A stretch of 49,000 nt of DNA from Cristatella mucedo (taxonomy: Eukaryota > Bryozoa > Phylactolaemata > Cristatellidae). The translations under genes were made by a program, and so were the position numbers. Location: the NCBI GenBank assembly GCA_009760855.2, contig WPIO01000051.1, positions 868,501 through 917,500 on the forward strand, in the 5' to 3' direction. Each line of letters opens with the position of its first letter. Position 1 is the stretch's first letter. A model generated the notes under the pieces. That model saw only the letters and a program-made list of their open reading frames with translations, ran no database searches and was not told the DNA's origin. Positions 1 through 12,595 of the stretch are shown in pieces.

Positions 1-1069
1 ACGGGCATTGCCATGCGTATTTTCTTTCCACTTCAGTACTGTTATTATGTGGTCATGTTTCTTGTTCATATTGATTATGGTTTCTTGTGCAGTGACATCT
101 GCTCACCAGCTGCCGACTATAGCACATCATTTCCAGCAAGCTGCTCCTTCTATGCTACTCACTAACTCAACTGCTCTCCTCACTCAACTTTGCTTCTTGC
201 TTTCTGTTTGTTGCGGGAGATGAAGCTTGTTGGCTACCGAATGGGTACCGAAAGGTGCTTAGGCTTTGAGTGCGCTACACAAAACTCTCCTGCTTAACAC
301 CAGCATAGTCTTTGTGGAGTTACAAATGGAGATATGTGGTGTGCGCATTGACGCAATTAGGTTTGCCATACTGTCTCAAACAACCGGTCACTCAGGTAAA
401 TGCTTATTAGCAGTTTAGTATCTGCTCTGTGTTCACCCTGTCAGCGTGTGACTGGCAAAGGCATAATTAGCTTCGGGCCGTTTGGATCTGTGAGTCAGAA
501 GCCAAATGAAAGAAGATGGCAGCCCCCCTCTGCCAAGCAGGATGAAAGGCACCAGTTTAGTTTCTGGTATCCCGAATGTGGTCGAGTTTGATCTGGTTGA
601 GCCGCCTTCCTTTTGTAAATGTTCCAAATTAGCTAGTTCATTTCCAGACACCAGATCCGTAAATTAGGATGATTCGATTTTGTTTCCCTGACCTTTATAT
701 TTGCCTAGCAGTGCTAGGCAGCTACTGCTTTAGCAGTCTCAGCTTACTTTAAGCCATGGTTTTGCTGGTGTGCAGCCTAAATATTTACATATTAAGTCTG
801 GCAATCTATTTTCCCGACTATTTAAACACTGGAAGCTTATATCGAGTGTAGCCCATTTTCTGCTTTTCCAGTAGAGCGGGCGGTTTCTGTTTCTGTAAAT
901 TTGGTTGAACGTCTAAATTCTGTCACGTTGGATCCGGGGAGAGGCGCTGACTCATTGATGCTAATCTGGAAATAATAATAACGATATGGCGTTTACATAG
1001 CTTTCTCGGAGAACTAAATCTTTTTCTATACCCTTTACATATGCGATAATGTAAGGATATCAATATGGT
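1..1069. other. no gene recognised
   Basis: I see no exon I can support here. A minus-strand frame at 433-651 and a plus frame at 400-591 are open, but they overlap, lack convincing splice or start context and resemble nothing I know. The missing N-terminal exons of MPP10 would have to lie here, in 1940-2995, or before the window. I searched by eye for its acidic stretches and did not find them. Confidence 0.4.
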
Positions 1070-1212
1070 TGCCGAGCTGGTTTGGTCAGGTGGTTAAAGG
1101 GCTCGCCCCGACCAATGTCTGACTGAGGTCGTGGGCTCGAGCCCCTAGGCATTTGTGAAGGGCCTGAATAGAGATTAAGTTCTCTTGGGGCGCTATATGA
1201 ATGAATTACGTG
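1070..1212 (+). repeat. tRNA-derived SINE with LINE-type 3' tail
   Basis: The copy starts with a tRNA-like head (gccgagctggtttggtc, then a B-box-like ggctcgagccc). It continues into a tail carrying gagattaagttctcttgggg, gcgctatatgaatgaatta. The same architecture recurs at 1800-1938 and, inverted, at 35567-35702. The tail resembles the 3' end of the LINEs in this window. Confidence 0.75.
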
Positions 1213-1539
1213 CACTTTTAGTAATAGCATGTAGTGTAAGCGAACAATTAACTTGGATCCTGCTAATCCTGTGAGGAACAGGTGTTTTTATTTTAGCTGC
1301 TGTTTAACTCTTTAAGTCAGTGGATGTAGTGGCTATAATCGGGAGTGAGTTCCTGACTTTGGGAGCATTCAGTCTAAAAGCACTCTCTCCAATGGATTTG
1401 AGGTTACTTTGAGGCACAGCTTGACGATTTGAATCGGAAGAGCAGGTGGTACGGGGGGGGGCCTAGTCTGATTGGGCAGCAGCGCTAATAGGTAGCCTGG
1501 AGCAAGAGAAAGAAGATAGTAAAATAAATTGAAAAAACC

Positions 1540-1722
1540 CATTACATCTGCATGCTGACCCTGTGCATGTCACCCCAACCATGTTATTCATTTTTGTTTG
1601 TTTATCAAGCATGATTTTACTCACCATTCAATTGCATTTCCCTTTGCAGCAAATGTAAAGCGCCTAGAGAGAGATTAAGTTCTCTGAGGGCTTTATCAAG
1701 TGAATTATTATTATTATTATTG
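1540..1722 (+). mobile_element. LINE 3' end, 5'-truncated
   Basis: This is the 3' untranslated end of the L2/CR1-like LINE whose longer copy ends near 32150. Shared landmarks are gcatgctgaccctgtgcat, the sequence leading to tgcagcaaatgtaaagcgcc, agagattaagttctctgagg and a terminal ATT microsatellite. No coding part is retained. Confidence 0.7.
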
Positions 1723-1799
1723 TTAAAGTAGATATTTTGCTGATGTCTGATGTGGAACCGATGCAGGTTGTTTAGAAGTGGTGTAATGTGACACACTAC

Positions 1800-1938
1800 G
1801 CCGAGCTGGTTTGGTCCAGCCGTTAAGGTGCTTGCCCCCCCCCCACCAAGGTCTGGCTGAGGTCGTGGGCTCAAGCCCGGAGGTATATGTAAAGCGCCTG
1901 AATAGAGATTAAGTTCTCTTGGGGTGCTATACAAATGA
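1800..1938 (+). repeat. tRNA-derived SINE with LINE-type 3' tail
   Basis: Second copy of the 1070-1212 family: gccgagctggtttggtccag head, gtcgtgggctcaagcccgg B-box region, then gtaaagcgcctgaatagaga and the ttctcttggggtgctat tail. A run of nine C interrupts the middle. Confidence 0.8.
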
Positions 1939-1999
1939 ATTATATTTACATATTTTTAACAGACATAAACATAATAATTATAACTTTAGGATAATAATA

Positions 2000-2165
2000 A
2001 TAGCTGATTAAGCAGCCTTGTGTGTATAGTGGTAGAAGAGCTATTACCATTGCTTGCAGTTGGCAATGAAGGGTCGTCCACTGCCGACTTCGAATCCACG
2101 ACCTCGGTCATGAAGAGCGAGCACCTCACCTTCTGGACTCCAAAATTAGGCGGAACATGCATAAT
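2000..2165 (-). repeat. tRNA-derived SINE, second family
   Basis: On the minus strand the copy has a tRNA-like head (gacctcggtcatgaagagcg lies on the plus strand), a central GC-poor inverted stretch around the 'gccattgcttgcagt' motif, and a tail that reads gctgcttaatcagct. Related copies occur at 7922-8075, 12160-12285, 13037-13195, 26035-26158, 30616-30782, 34680-34832 and 43563-43728. Confidence 0.7.
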
Positions 2166-2895
2166 TAACTGAAGGGTTGTGTACCAACTTGACACGTTTG
2201 AGTGCTAAAGTATATGTTTAAGTATGGCAGTGAAAGCGTGCTATGTGTTGCTCGTGTGTTTCCGGTGTCAGAACTCGTCTCGTCAAGGAAAAACATGATA
2301 ATGAACAAGAACGTTTTCATAGACGTCATTCATATGTTGGTTGCCCTGTGCCTGGGTTCTTTTAGGGGAAGACTAGGTTTAGCAAATGCATGATGGCCCC
2401 AAGCATACTGCTAAGGCATTTGTCCGTTGGACAATTTGGAGCTTCCACTTAGATCCAAGAGATGTCTTCTCAACTGCTTTTTGGTGGGCTTAAGCAGCTT
2501 CGGGACTGCATAACTTCATATGCAAGCTGAAAGCTAACCGAATCAAGACCTCGGCAGATTTCTAAAGGTATTAAGGGGTGGTCCGTCCGACCTTGTATTG
2601 ATATACATGTCCACTTACGCAAGTATAACCTCAGTTCTCATAATAGAAACTCTTAAAACATCTTATGCACGTTTTCAGTTGTGTTAGAGTTAGGCGAATA
2701 AGTCAAACGGCTGATGTGATGGCAGCTTGATAAATCTTGGCCGCCATAAGTATGTTCGCATTTGAGTGTATGCTGCCACTGTAGTCGTCAAAGGTTACCG
2801 ACAGAGATGGAGGTGGAGAGAGATGGGGAGTAAGAGAAGGGGAAAGAAATCGCTATAGCAAGCAAATTTCTTCTTTGATGTTTTGTTATTTTTAT

Positions 2896-2936
<41 letters not shown>

Positions 2937-2995
2937 TATTTAGGGACACCGTCATGATCCCTTTGCTGTTCACTGCTTCCATTGCCATTTTGCAG
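2166..2995. other. MPP10 upstream intron or flank, with TA microsatellite
   Basis: No gene is recognised. A TA dinucleotide run of about 35 bp lies at 2896-2931. The sequence just before 2996 is the acceptor of the first visible MPP10 exon (cattttgcag). Confidence 0.4.
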
Positions 2996-5900
2996 CAAAA
3001 ACAGAAGATATCAGAGCTCGAGAAAAGCAGCTTGTCCGACAAGCCCTGGCAACTCCTTGGTGAAGTGTCAGCTAATCAGAGGCCCGAGAACAGTTTACTT
3101 GAGGAGGCCGTTGATTTCGATGTCACGACAGCACCAGGTGGGCCCACATTGCCTCCATCATATAGCTTTGCAATTACACATGTGATGTATTACATACAGT
3201 CGTGATTGCTCAGATCGTCAAATCCCGTAGCTATCATTGTGCGATGTGTACGATACAACTACCGTGTTACATCACTTCTCACCGACCTGTACTGGCTCCC
3301 ACTTAGCAGCTCATTGACTTTGGTTAATCCTAATCCTAGCTGATTAAACAGCCCTTTTTTGTACTGCGACGTTTTTACGATTAAAATGCCGCTTAAGCGA
3401 GTCATGCCGCATTTCGTCGGGGTTCTGCCTTAAGCTTTTATTAGGAACAGCCAGAGGTCATAAGAGGCGATTGTGAGTTGTTTCGCTGCAAGCTCGTTTG
3501 GCTGTGCACCCTCTTGACTGAGGAAGAGGCACTTTCGGCTCGAGCAGGAGAGGCTTGGCTTAATCCATAAGGTATCACCGTCAGTCGATGCCATGGACTG
3601 CTTGTCCCAGCTTGTAGAGCCTACCCCAGCTGTTGTTGGCAATACCGACAGAGGAGGTGGTTATGGGACTGCTTTTGCCGAGCTGGTGAAAGCCGATGGA
3701 ATTCTTGAGCTGAAGGCGGCACCTGAGCTGAAAGTGGCTGAGCTGCAGGTGGCTGAGCTGCAGGCCGTGGAATCAGACAGGCAGGAGGCTTGAGACGCAT
3801 GGAGAGGTGTCGGAGGTGCCTGAGCAAGCAGTGATGCCAGACAAGCAGGCGGCTACAGTGCCTGAAGGGCAGACGGAGGGTAGCTGAGCCATAGACGGCT
3901 GACCCAGAGGCAGCAGTTGAGCAGGAGACAGTGGCCGATCCGGAGGTGGCCCCATCGAGAAGCAGGAGGCGGCAACGTCCGACGAGCCGCCTTGAGATTC
4001 TAGCACAAGTGGTGACGTCTGAGGAGGAGGCAGCAGCAGCATCTGAAGACAAGCAGAGAGACTTGAGCTGAGTCTGCATTCCTATGAAGTTCATTATGCA
4101 CCCGAAGCAATGCTGGCTCTATGGAGGGATTAGCTCTAAATCCAGACTGTAACATACCAGCTAGTTGTGAAGTTTCAATATGCGAGTTCAAGTTGTCTAC
4201 CACGTCTTTGATAGGAATGGTGGAAAGGTGAGCAAAGTTGCTCAATTTACTTCCGTTTAGTGTTGCTTTCTGTACAAATGGCACGACTACAACCTTTTTG
4301 AAAGGTGCTGGGACATGACCTGAGGCTGATGATGTATTTGTGATGTTAGTTGTGCATGGCACAGCAGATTTAGGCATTGTAGAAGCAGGACAGTGGTAAT
4401 GGTGTCAACATGACTATTTGTCTTTTTTGATTGGAATATAAACTTAAGGATGAGGTCTCTCGTGGTCTCCTTGAATGTAGACATTGAGGTGCTGCATTCC
4501 AGAGGGGATGCAGCCACCCTAAGGACTGACTCCCAAGATCTTGTGCATCTTGTTTACCGAGAAGCTAGAGAAGCGATTGGCTAGGTCATCAGAAGGGTCA
4601 TTGGGTAACCAGCTAGCTTGGAAGAGGTTAAGGGGATGGTTGATCGTAAACATCAGCATCGTTGGATTGTGCATCTGTGATTCAAGTTATTTTTTATTAG
4701 TAGCTAGACTTGGCCTTTACTATTACTGATTGCTATGATCTACTGAAGTCCTTGTATTACTGACGATAGACTCAGTCCTGATCTCTTATAGGCTTTCTCA
4801 AGCTTGGTCTTTCTCGAGTGCTTCTCATCTCGCCTGGTCATCACTGGTACTGCATTGCAATGGTTTAACTACTACCTCAGTGGGAGATTCCAGAGTATTG
4901 ATGTGAATGGGAAACGATCATCCGAGGAACCACTGAAATTGAATTAAACAAGCTTTGTTGACCATAGCTTGTTTAATAACTGGTAGACCACAGGCCGTCA
5001 AGGCCAGGGTGCACAGCTAGCCTAGCCCGAGGTCCTGACTTGTCAAGCATGCCTGTCAGTGTCGTGTTGTAGCAATTTACTAATGATGACTGGTCGGAAT
5101 GGGGATTGAGCAGCCGGGCGAGGAAGATACTCTTGTGTGGACAGCATCGATGTCAAGGGTCATGAGGTTTTCTGATTCACACGCGACTGGATCTGGATGC
5201 AGAGGATGACACTCTGTTGATTAAATGAGATCAGCATGTGATCAGATAAGCAGAATTTGGTAATAATAGGTGATTATAGTGACATTCAAGTTATTTAGCT
5301 TTGCCTTTAACCAACCTCAGATCCTTTTAAGGCCAAAGCCTAGAACTTATTCCTACCGACTGAAATCACCACATCCCTTTGACTTGACGACATTTAAAAG
5401 CAAAACGCCCTCCTTCACCTCCCAGGATATGCTTCATCTTCCTGAATTGTCGTTCTGTGCTCCTTCTTCGGTGCACCAAGCGGTGCACGTTATCACTAAT
5501 CAGTGATGACTGACACACTTCCTTTCGTGCATCACTAATGTGCCTTGTAAGAGATCCAGTACTGTTAGGTTGCTGTTCAGTTTGTTTCATATTTTAATCG
5601 TCCACCCTTAGCCCATTCATTCATGTAAGCAACATATATGCCATTAAACCTTTTGTCGCATTGACACATGCCATTCATTTTACCTCATGCAATGGTGTGT
5701 GTTTTGAGTCATTTGTTCCTAATTAGTCTGGTCATAAAGAGAAGTGCACCGTGATGAGTATAAGCTTTCCCCTCCTCCTCCATCTATTCACTGAGATTGT
5801 TAATTTAATGCTGCTCTGTGAATATGCTTTAGTTGTGCACTAGTGCATGCTTAATCTTTGTTTTTATCCCAGCTTTATAGCACTATATGATGCTCTGTGG

Positions 5901-8900
5901 ATATTTCTCAGGGTTGTAGCGTCAACAGCTATTGTCCTTAGGAACTGTTGCATGCTAAAGCAATGCTGTTCATTTTTTCTTCCAGCTCCACTTGTTACAC
6001 AAGAGACCACAATGAAACTTGAGGACTTGATTTTGCAGCGCATAAAGGATAAGGTAAATTAAATTTGGCTCATGCAGCCTATTGTAGATGCAGTGTCACA
6101 TATCGCCGGGCACTTGGCATTGCTCTCTTGCCACGTGTCCCGTTTTCTTGTTTCAGTGTTATATCAAAGTTCTTTTGTACAATATGTAGGCATTTGATGA
6201 CGTTGAACGCAAAGAGAAAAATGTCAAGGAGGCAGCTGAATACAAAAAGCGTGTCGTCCTGGACCAGGAGAAAAGCAAGCAAAGCTTGAGCCAGATTTAC
6301 GAAAAGGAATACCTAAACAAGATGGCGGCACAGGTATTTGCTATGTGTTTCTCTGTTCTTGTTTCTTTGTTGTATAGTCGGGCTGCTTCGAATAGCTTCA
6401 CAAATTGTGTAGCTTAGGTGTGTGCATTTCCCGGAACAAAATGCTTGCTTAGACTGTAGTGTCCAGAGATTGGCAGGCGATCTAACTAGTGATGCAATAA
6501 CTAATCTAAATATTGATAACAATAGATAGCATGTGGTGTAGATTCATGAAGACTGATTGAGAATCAGTTTTCATTAATTGTATGCTTGTTAATGCTACTG
6601 CTTTTTTGGCGTATTGGGTATTTAAGCTCTATCTGTTATTATCGTGGTTCTAGTGTTGCATCTTCATGGAAGTTGAGCGCAAGAAGACAAGTAGTGTGAG
6701 AGTTTTCAATTTTAATAGCCCACGATTTTTGAATTAAGCATTGGGTACTGGTACAATACAACCAAGCTACTTGTTCCCCAGCAGTTTTGATTTCAGCATG
6801 TGCTCCATTAGATACAGCAGCTGAGGCAGTGAGCTCTGCATTATACTTTAGGAAGGTGAGCAGGAAGTAAAGGAGGATCCAAAGCACATTGAGATCAGCA
6901 AAATGATGACTGCTTTGTTTGCCAAGCTCGATGCTTTGAGCAACTTCAACTTTACTCCAAAACCCGTGAGTATTTTTAAGTGCACTTCGACTTCATGTGA
7001 TTTCTGTGAGCAGGGTGGGCTTAGCTCATGCTACAGATGGCTACTGCCATCTCTTTGTTCTTTGTATGCGTGTTTGTAGTCGTAGCCAATCGTGGTTTCA
7101 TTGAGTCATACACCTGACAGTAGATTGTGCTTTAGCGAATAGGTTCAATGCTGTATTTGCTGCTGCTGAAAGCGCTAGTCGATGTGCTCTTTGATGCACA
7201 TTGTACTGTGAATGACGTGATCGTGGCCTAGAAAGTTGCAGTTACTGCTTCTTACCAGCAGATGTTTGAGCAGCTGGCCGCTGTGGAGCTGGCTGTAGTC
7301 ATCTTGGGCAAGCCGAGCTGTCTGTCAGCTATCGCTTGCACTCGTGCGGGTGAAGCTTGCAGCAAAATGAGTGGCACCGGGTCTAGGAATTAAATCGGTA
7401 GCTGCCCTTCCTGGCCGTCGTGATACAGTTGTGCATAGACATATTTAGCAGCCGTCATGCTAGGACCACTGCTACTTGCAGCCTTTTCCAAGTTGTTTGC
7501 AGCAACTGGGGTTACCTCCTGAATTCGCCTGATTTTTAGGCCATGCTAGAGATCAAGATTGTATCCAACATGCCTGCTCTGACCATGGAAGAAGCCACAC
7601 CAGTCACTGCAACCGAGGCCAGCATGCTGGCACCGGAGGAAATACGGGTATAGCCTTTGTGTTGGCATCGTTGTGCAGCTTTGCTGTTTATAAAAGGCCG
7701 TTGTAGAAAGTGCGGCTGCTTGCACTCGTGAGGACATCCGACTTCAAGCTGCTCCCTAACGAGATGCTAATGTACTGCTGGACCGAAGGCTAGAGCTTGC
7801 CTGCTCAAGTTTTTACTAATTGCAGTGAATATAGTGATTAAATGCCTGGACTTAGGTTCCCTGCTATGTGCAGGCAGCTGTTTGAGTAGGCTGTCAAAGT
7901 TTAGAGATTCATTTGTCAGCCACCGGGTCATAGCCCTGGGCTAAGGTGCTTGCACTTCACGACCCAGGTCGTGGGTTGGAGCCGTGAAGTGGACTATCCT
8001 TTATTGCTCTCTGAAAGCAGTGGTGATAGCCAACTGGGCTCTTATGCTGCGATACCAAAGAATTTTTTAATAAGTTAGCCTGTATTACTTCTATTTTATT
8101 TCAGTTTGGCTCAGCTAGAGACTTCTGATGGACTAAACTTTACGTGTAGTGTTTCTGTTAGGATGCATTTCAGTTGCTTGTACGAGCTTCCTGCTTTGAT
8201 TACCTTCATGGGTTTTTTGCGATGCAACGTGACAACCTGAATCTCAAGCAATGCCTAATCCTCTATTGCCCAAAAGCCTGTAGAGCCTGCCAGTTTTACT
8301 AGCTCTACTAGCTGCATTCGAGTTTTTGGGACTTTCCATCCCATTTTGAGGCATTTTCTCAGCTTAGCATGAATCGTTGAAGTAGCCAGAGCTTTAATGG
8401 TGGCAGGCTTTCACAGTGCTGTAGGTCTGCATGCAGAGCAGCCTCGTCCTTTCCTCGCATGCCCGGCCTGGTGAATGTCTCTTCTAACGTGCCAAAACCT
8501 CAGGCTCGTTGCGGTAGCCTCACATCATGGTCGACATGTAGTGTAAATCCAGATGCCCAAGTCACCGAAATTCAGTCTGGCCTTGCCCGTTGGGCGCGAT
8601 GCATAGCCAGTGCTGGCAGACGCTTGTACGCTCATGGACAGTTGACCTTGCGCCACTTTAATGTGCTGTAATCCTGTCACGCCAGTGTGAGCATGCAGCT
8701 GCACTGTGACGACGTGAGCAATTGGCAGGCTTGCCTGCTCAGGCCGATCTCTAAAGCTCTACTTCCATTCAATTGCCATCTTTCTGAGCTCGGCCGGTTG
8801 GGATGCAGTGAGTCGAGTCGTGCTGGCGCTTACGTGCCGCCCGCTCTTCGTTCTACCCGACAGAAGCCCGTGGCGCACCTTCAGAGCAAGGCGGAGCGCA

Positions 8901-11082
8901 GCGAAACGGACAAGAAACGAGAGCGCCGCCGCAAGAAGGCTCGAGGTCATGCTGGGCGCCTAGCTAGACTGGCTCTCGAGGACGAGAAGCTGGCCGCAGC
9001 AGCCGCAAAGGTCGCCAAGGGCAGCGCCGGCGGCATCGGCGCAGCCAAATTGGAGCACAAGCGTGCGCTCACAGCCCTGTCGAAGGCAGAGAAAGTCGGT
9101 GGCAATGTGACGGTGCTCAAGGTAGGGCCATGCTCGCGCCAGCGCAGCCGCGTCTGTGTGCCAGAGCTGAGCTCGCTGGGCCGTCGTCAGCCGTGAGTTA
9201 TCCCCTCCATGGTGTTTACACCTGCCTCCCCCTTTCATCCTGGTGACCAGTCTCCTGCTCGTGCAGCAAGTGTCCACGATCTGCCCAGGTTTGAACTGGC
9301 ATTGATCTGCATCATCTAGGCTCACTGAACATTACGGCTTGAGCCGCAGCGTTGTTGTCTTAGTGTACCGAACTGTATCAGTGGAGAGGAAGTGCAGAAG
9401 AGTCTTGTACGATACTAGTGGTTGAGCTGAGTATGGCTTGCGGAGGTAAATGTTTGGTGAATGTTTTATTGGGAGAGTAAACGCCTGGGAGAATAACTTA
9501 ATGTCATCAGAACAAACTACCAGATACACGTTTTGCTATAATTTTGTGTGCGACTCTGCTGGCTGACTGATTCGTGATGAACTCCTGCTAGACTTCTCGT
9601 TACGTTGGTGTGCTAGCTGTATGGGCTGGAGTTCCCTTGGATGGATGCGCTTTGGATCGCACACCGTCAAGGGTATCTGCAGATCGTCTAAAACCGACGT
9701 AGGAGGCTACTGTGCTGCCCTATAATTTCATTAGCTTCTCACAATTGCAACGACATAGTCAGAAAATTATTTTGTAACCATTAACTTGGCCGAGAGTATG
9801 CAAGCTTGCATGGAGGCTTTGTTCAATAGGGTTCGAGATATTTCTCTGTTAGGTGGCTCCAAAGCATAAAGAATGCACGGAAGTAAGAGTTCCTTCTTAG
9901 ATATCAGCTTCATGACTGCAAGCTGGTAGGATCTTTGCTGGATGAGGCCTCTTGGATTGGATTGGCCTCTGTTACGTCACATGGCCCTGATAATTCTTGC
10001 TTTTTATCCTCATGATCAGCTAAGCAAGTAGTAATTGATAACGGTTTAATATCCGTTTTCTGGACGAAGATGCTGAGTGGTTGCATTTCTTACTCGGCTA
10101 TCTGTGTGTATTGTATTGCAACTCTTGGAAATGCCTGCATTGGCTATGCTGCAGCAGATAAGATGAACAACGGCCTTCTTTAGCAGCAATGCAGGTGAGC
10201 TGTGCTGTTGCAGGCTACAGCATTAATTTGGTTGTCGAAATAAGAGCTTAATTGGCTGGCTGCAAAAAAGTCAATGATGTTTGGCCAAACGCATTTTGAA
10301 ATTTCAAGTATTGAAAGGAGATTGGGTTGATTAGTACTGCCAAGCTTTCTTATTGGCTGCAGTTGTAGCTGGTAATGGTGCAGATCTCCCTAATGCTGTT
10401 TTTTACTATGAGTGAAATTTTGGACTTAATTAACTTAGTAAAAGGTTTATTTTTATTAGTTAACGGTGGGCAGTTAAAGGCTATTTAGGGTGGGCTTATT
10501 TTTTTAATTTTTTTAAATAGATTGTATGGATTGGTTTGCAAGTTCTTATGCAGCTTTCTACTTTAATTTGGAGGTATACCTTCTTAAGGCTGTTATCAGG
10601 TCGAGTTATTAACCGTGCAATAGTAAAATTGGGAGAGCCTTCAATAAAAGAAGGCTTTAAAGGAACGTCGTTATGCAGACTGGCAAAAATCAAAGTGGTG
10701 TGTAAGGGCCTTGGTTAATGACCCGGTATTATTTTTTCTTAATACATCGATCATACTTTCAACTTTCAGTTAGGTAAAGTGCTAAAATGACCGTTTGGGC
10801 AATCTCGTGGGGCTTTTTCGTGATGGCAGCTGGTAGTTGCCCTACCCAGGGTGCTTGCTGCCATCTGTCCTGGCTAATGAATTCGTGTATCGATCGCGTG
10901 CCTTCTTATTTTCTGTTCAGGGGCAGAAGCTACCTGGAAACAGCAGCAGCAAAGCCCTCAAGTCGTCAGCTCAGTTTTTCCAGCAGCTTCAGGAGCAGAC
11001 AGCAATCGAAGTCAAGAAGAAACGTCCGGCAGAGCTGACGAGAACTAAGGAAAAGCAGTCGCTCAAAAAGCTCAAGCTCTAG
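2996..11082 (+). CDS. MPHOSPH10: MPP10, U3 small nucleolar ribonucleoprotein (C-terminal half, 7 exons)
   Basis: Seven exons join in frame: 2996-3137, 5986-6053, 6190-6333, 6852-6965, 7540-7647, 8864-9121 and 10921-11082, giving 331 residues to a TAG stop. All junctions are AG/GT. Motifs matching the MPP10 family in order are [95 protein letters not shown], a basic [10 protein letters not shown] block, [11 protein letters not shown] and a terminal KKLKL. In the family, MPP10 binds Imp3 and Imp4 in the nucleolar SSU processome for early 18S rRNA processing. Human MPP10 is about 680 residues, so the acidic N-terminal half is missing here. It must lie upstream, in unrecognised exons or outside the window. 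The exon 6 start rests on phase and a strong pyrimidine tract before 8864. Introns carry LINE and SINE debris. Confidence 0.92.
3255..3425. mobile_element. LINE fragment (+) abutting a SINE end (-), in MPP10 intron
   Basis: About 3265-3325 reads [11 protein letters not shown] in the plus direction, the post-RT region seen also in the LINE at 31585-31620. From 3326 the sequence becomes the inverted 3' end of the second SINE family (tcctagctgattaaacagcc), also found at 13037. Confidence 0.55.
3670..3785 (+). repeat. GAGCTG-rich degenerate tandem repeat in MPP10 intron
   Basis: Imperfect repeats of about 15-30 bp built on ctgagctg(c/a)aggtggctg lie here, best seen as gctgagctgcaggtgg next to its copy at 3728-3760. 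Both strands are open for some distance, which I attribute to the repeat composition. No start, splice or family signature supports a gene. Confidence 0.5.
4090..4735 (-). mobile_element. L2/CR1-like LINE fragment (linker and N-terminal RT), decayed
   Basis: Read on the minus strand, 4735-4540 matches the linker region also present at 20120-20290. About 4390-4090 contains a reverse-transcriptase start: [14 protein letters not shown], then [20 protein letters not shown], equivalent to the QS.FR..HSTE.ALLRV.ND motif of L2/CR1-group RTs. Frameshifts separate the pieces, so it is not functional. It lies in an MPP10 intron. Confidence 0.7.
4795..4935 (+). mobile_element. LINE reverse-transcriptase fragment
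   Basis: The plus strand reads [20 protein letters not shown], the region just before the VPQGSVLGP box in L2/CR1-group reverse transcriptases. It is opposite in orientation to the neighbouring fragment at 4090-4735. The following 4970-5240 shows weak similarity to 20890-21020, so it is probably more LINE debris. Confidence 0.6.
7922..8075 (+). repeat. tRNA-derived SINE, second family
   Basis: The copy has the head ctaaggtgcttgcacttcac, a degraded B box (gtcgtgggttggagcc), then tcctttattgctctctgaaa and ggctcttatgctgcgatac. It lies in the MPP10 intron between exons 5 and 6. Confidence 0.75.
9122..10920 (+). other. large MPP10 intron, nothing recognised
   Basis: This is the 1.8 kb intron between MPP10 exons 6 and 7, with donor AAG|GTAGGG and acceptor ttctgttcag. 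I see no RNA gene, SINE head or open exon inside it. The open frame at 8960-9325 on the minus strand is the shadow of exon 6. Confidence 0.6.
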
Positions 11083-12159
11083 CCGAGTGGCTGCTGCAAG
11101 TGCCAAGTGCACGGCAGCTCCAAGTCTGGCAGCTCTATGCACAGCTACGGTCAAGATTGAGAGCCCTGCCTCTGCCATTTGGCTTGAACGCCCTGGCAGC
11201 TTGCTGGCTGCCTGCAGCAGCCACTGCTAGTGACCACGCTCCCCTCGTGCCGAGCTTGGGCACTATTTGGTCGTTTCTCCGAAGCCATCTGACCGTTGCT
11301 GCTTGCTCAGAGCCTGTTAAGCTTCAGTCGCTCAAGCTTGGATCCATTGGTTTTTGGACCATTCGTTTGCTTAGACTGAGCATGTAAAAGCAAGGTGCTA
11401 CTGTGTTGATGTTGCAGCTGCTGGGTCGTTGGGTTCCTTGGCAGGCCTCACTTTTCCAAGTCGGCATTGCTGTTTGGTGTGCCTGCTCCACCTTAGAACT
11501 GTACAATCCAGTGTTGTGTTGTCCATGCCTGATTTCCCGCTTGTACCAATGCTGCAAGAGCTCTTGTAGCAGCAATACAGTAAAAGCATTGCCGGCAGCC
11601 CATTATCGTGACCTGCAAATCCCACCTCGATTGTACTAGTGTCACCAACAGACAGGATTAATGCAGGTTTTGTAACTGTTTATTCATTACTTGTTTTGTC
11701 AATAGTCTTTTAAATCCTAGCATGTGTGCATTACTATTGCAACAACGAAAAATTATTAAGATCTTAGGTGGTTTCCGGTACTGCTCTGCATAGTAGCCAT
11801 ATCATGGCTTATGACTTAATATAGTCGCTATTAGTTGTATTTACAGGTGTGAGTGCATGCCTACGTGTTTGTGTGTGTGCCTGTGTATTCGACCTGTAAA
11901 CAATTGTCCAAAGCACAAAGAACTGATATACCCAAATAGCACCTGGATAAAGCAGGTATGTTTGTTTGGAGCTCAAAAAGAAGCCACGTCTGCCTGTCAA
12001 GCATTAAGTACCACGTGTGGGGCAAGAGCTCATGGGCACATGAAAGGCTCATTTGATGGGACAACAGGAGAACTCGCCATCATCCATCGGTAACAGTAAA
12101 TGTTTGTAGTACATCGTCGTTGAATCAAGTATGTTTCAGTGGTCATTGCCTTTTAAATA
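11083..12159. other. MPP10 3' flank
   Basis: The 3' UTR of MPP10 begins here. I see no AATAAA in the following kilobase, so its end is unknown. Short open frames on both strands (11100-11640, 11857-12093) overlap one another and have no recognisable content. Confidence 0.4.
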
Positions 12160-12285
12160 TGAGCCAATTTAGTAGACTCGTTCGTATAGCAATAGAAGAG
12201 AGGCTATCGCCACTTCTCCCACCAATGCAAGATCGCCCACGGCAGTGTGAGAACTCACGAACTAGGTCATGAAGGCTGGCACTTA
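12160..12285 (-). repeat. tRNA-derived SINE, second family, truncated
   Basis: Inverted copy: gagccaatttagtagactcg is the tail complement. The head complement (gaactcacgaactaggtcat) ends at the border of the duplicated block. Confidence 0.6.
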
Positions 12286-12595
12286 CCACTACCATACTCC
12301 GGTCTTGCTGCTTTCGTCCCGGCTGCTTCAGTACTCTTCTCCTGGTATCCCTCAGCCACCGGGGGCCAGGTTACCACACTCCACTCTGCTGCAGCCCAAG
12401 TCGACTTTCAATTTAAGTATGATGACTTTTGGGGTCCGGCAAGTCGTATAGATCAGCACTCTGCAACTGTATATCGTAATATTGCAGCAGCGATTGTATT
12501 TTTATGCTCAAAGATTGGCTAAGCAAGCGAACTTGACGGTGTGCTAATAGCCTACAGCATTCATAAAAAGTGCTTTTTGTTGCTCCATAGAAGTA

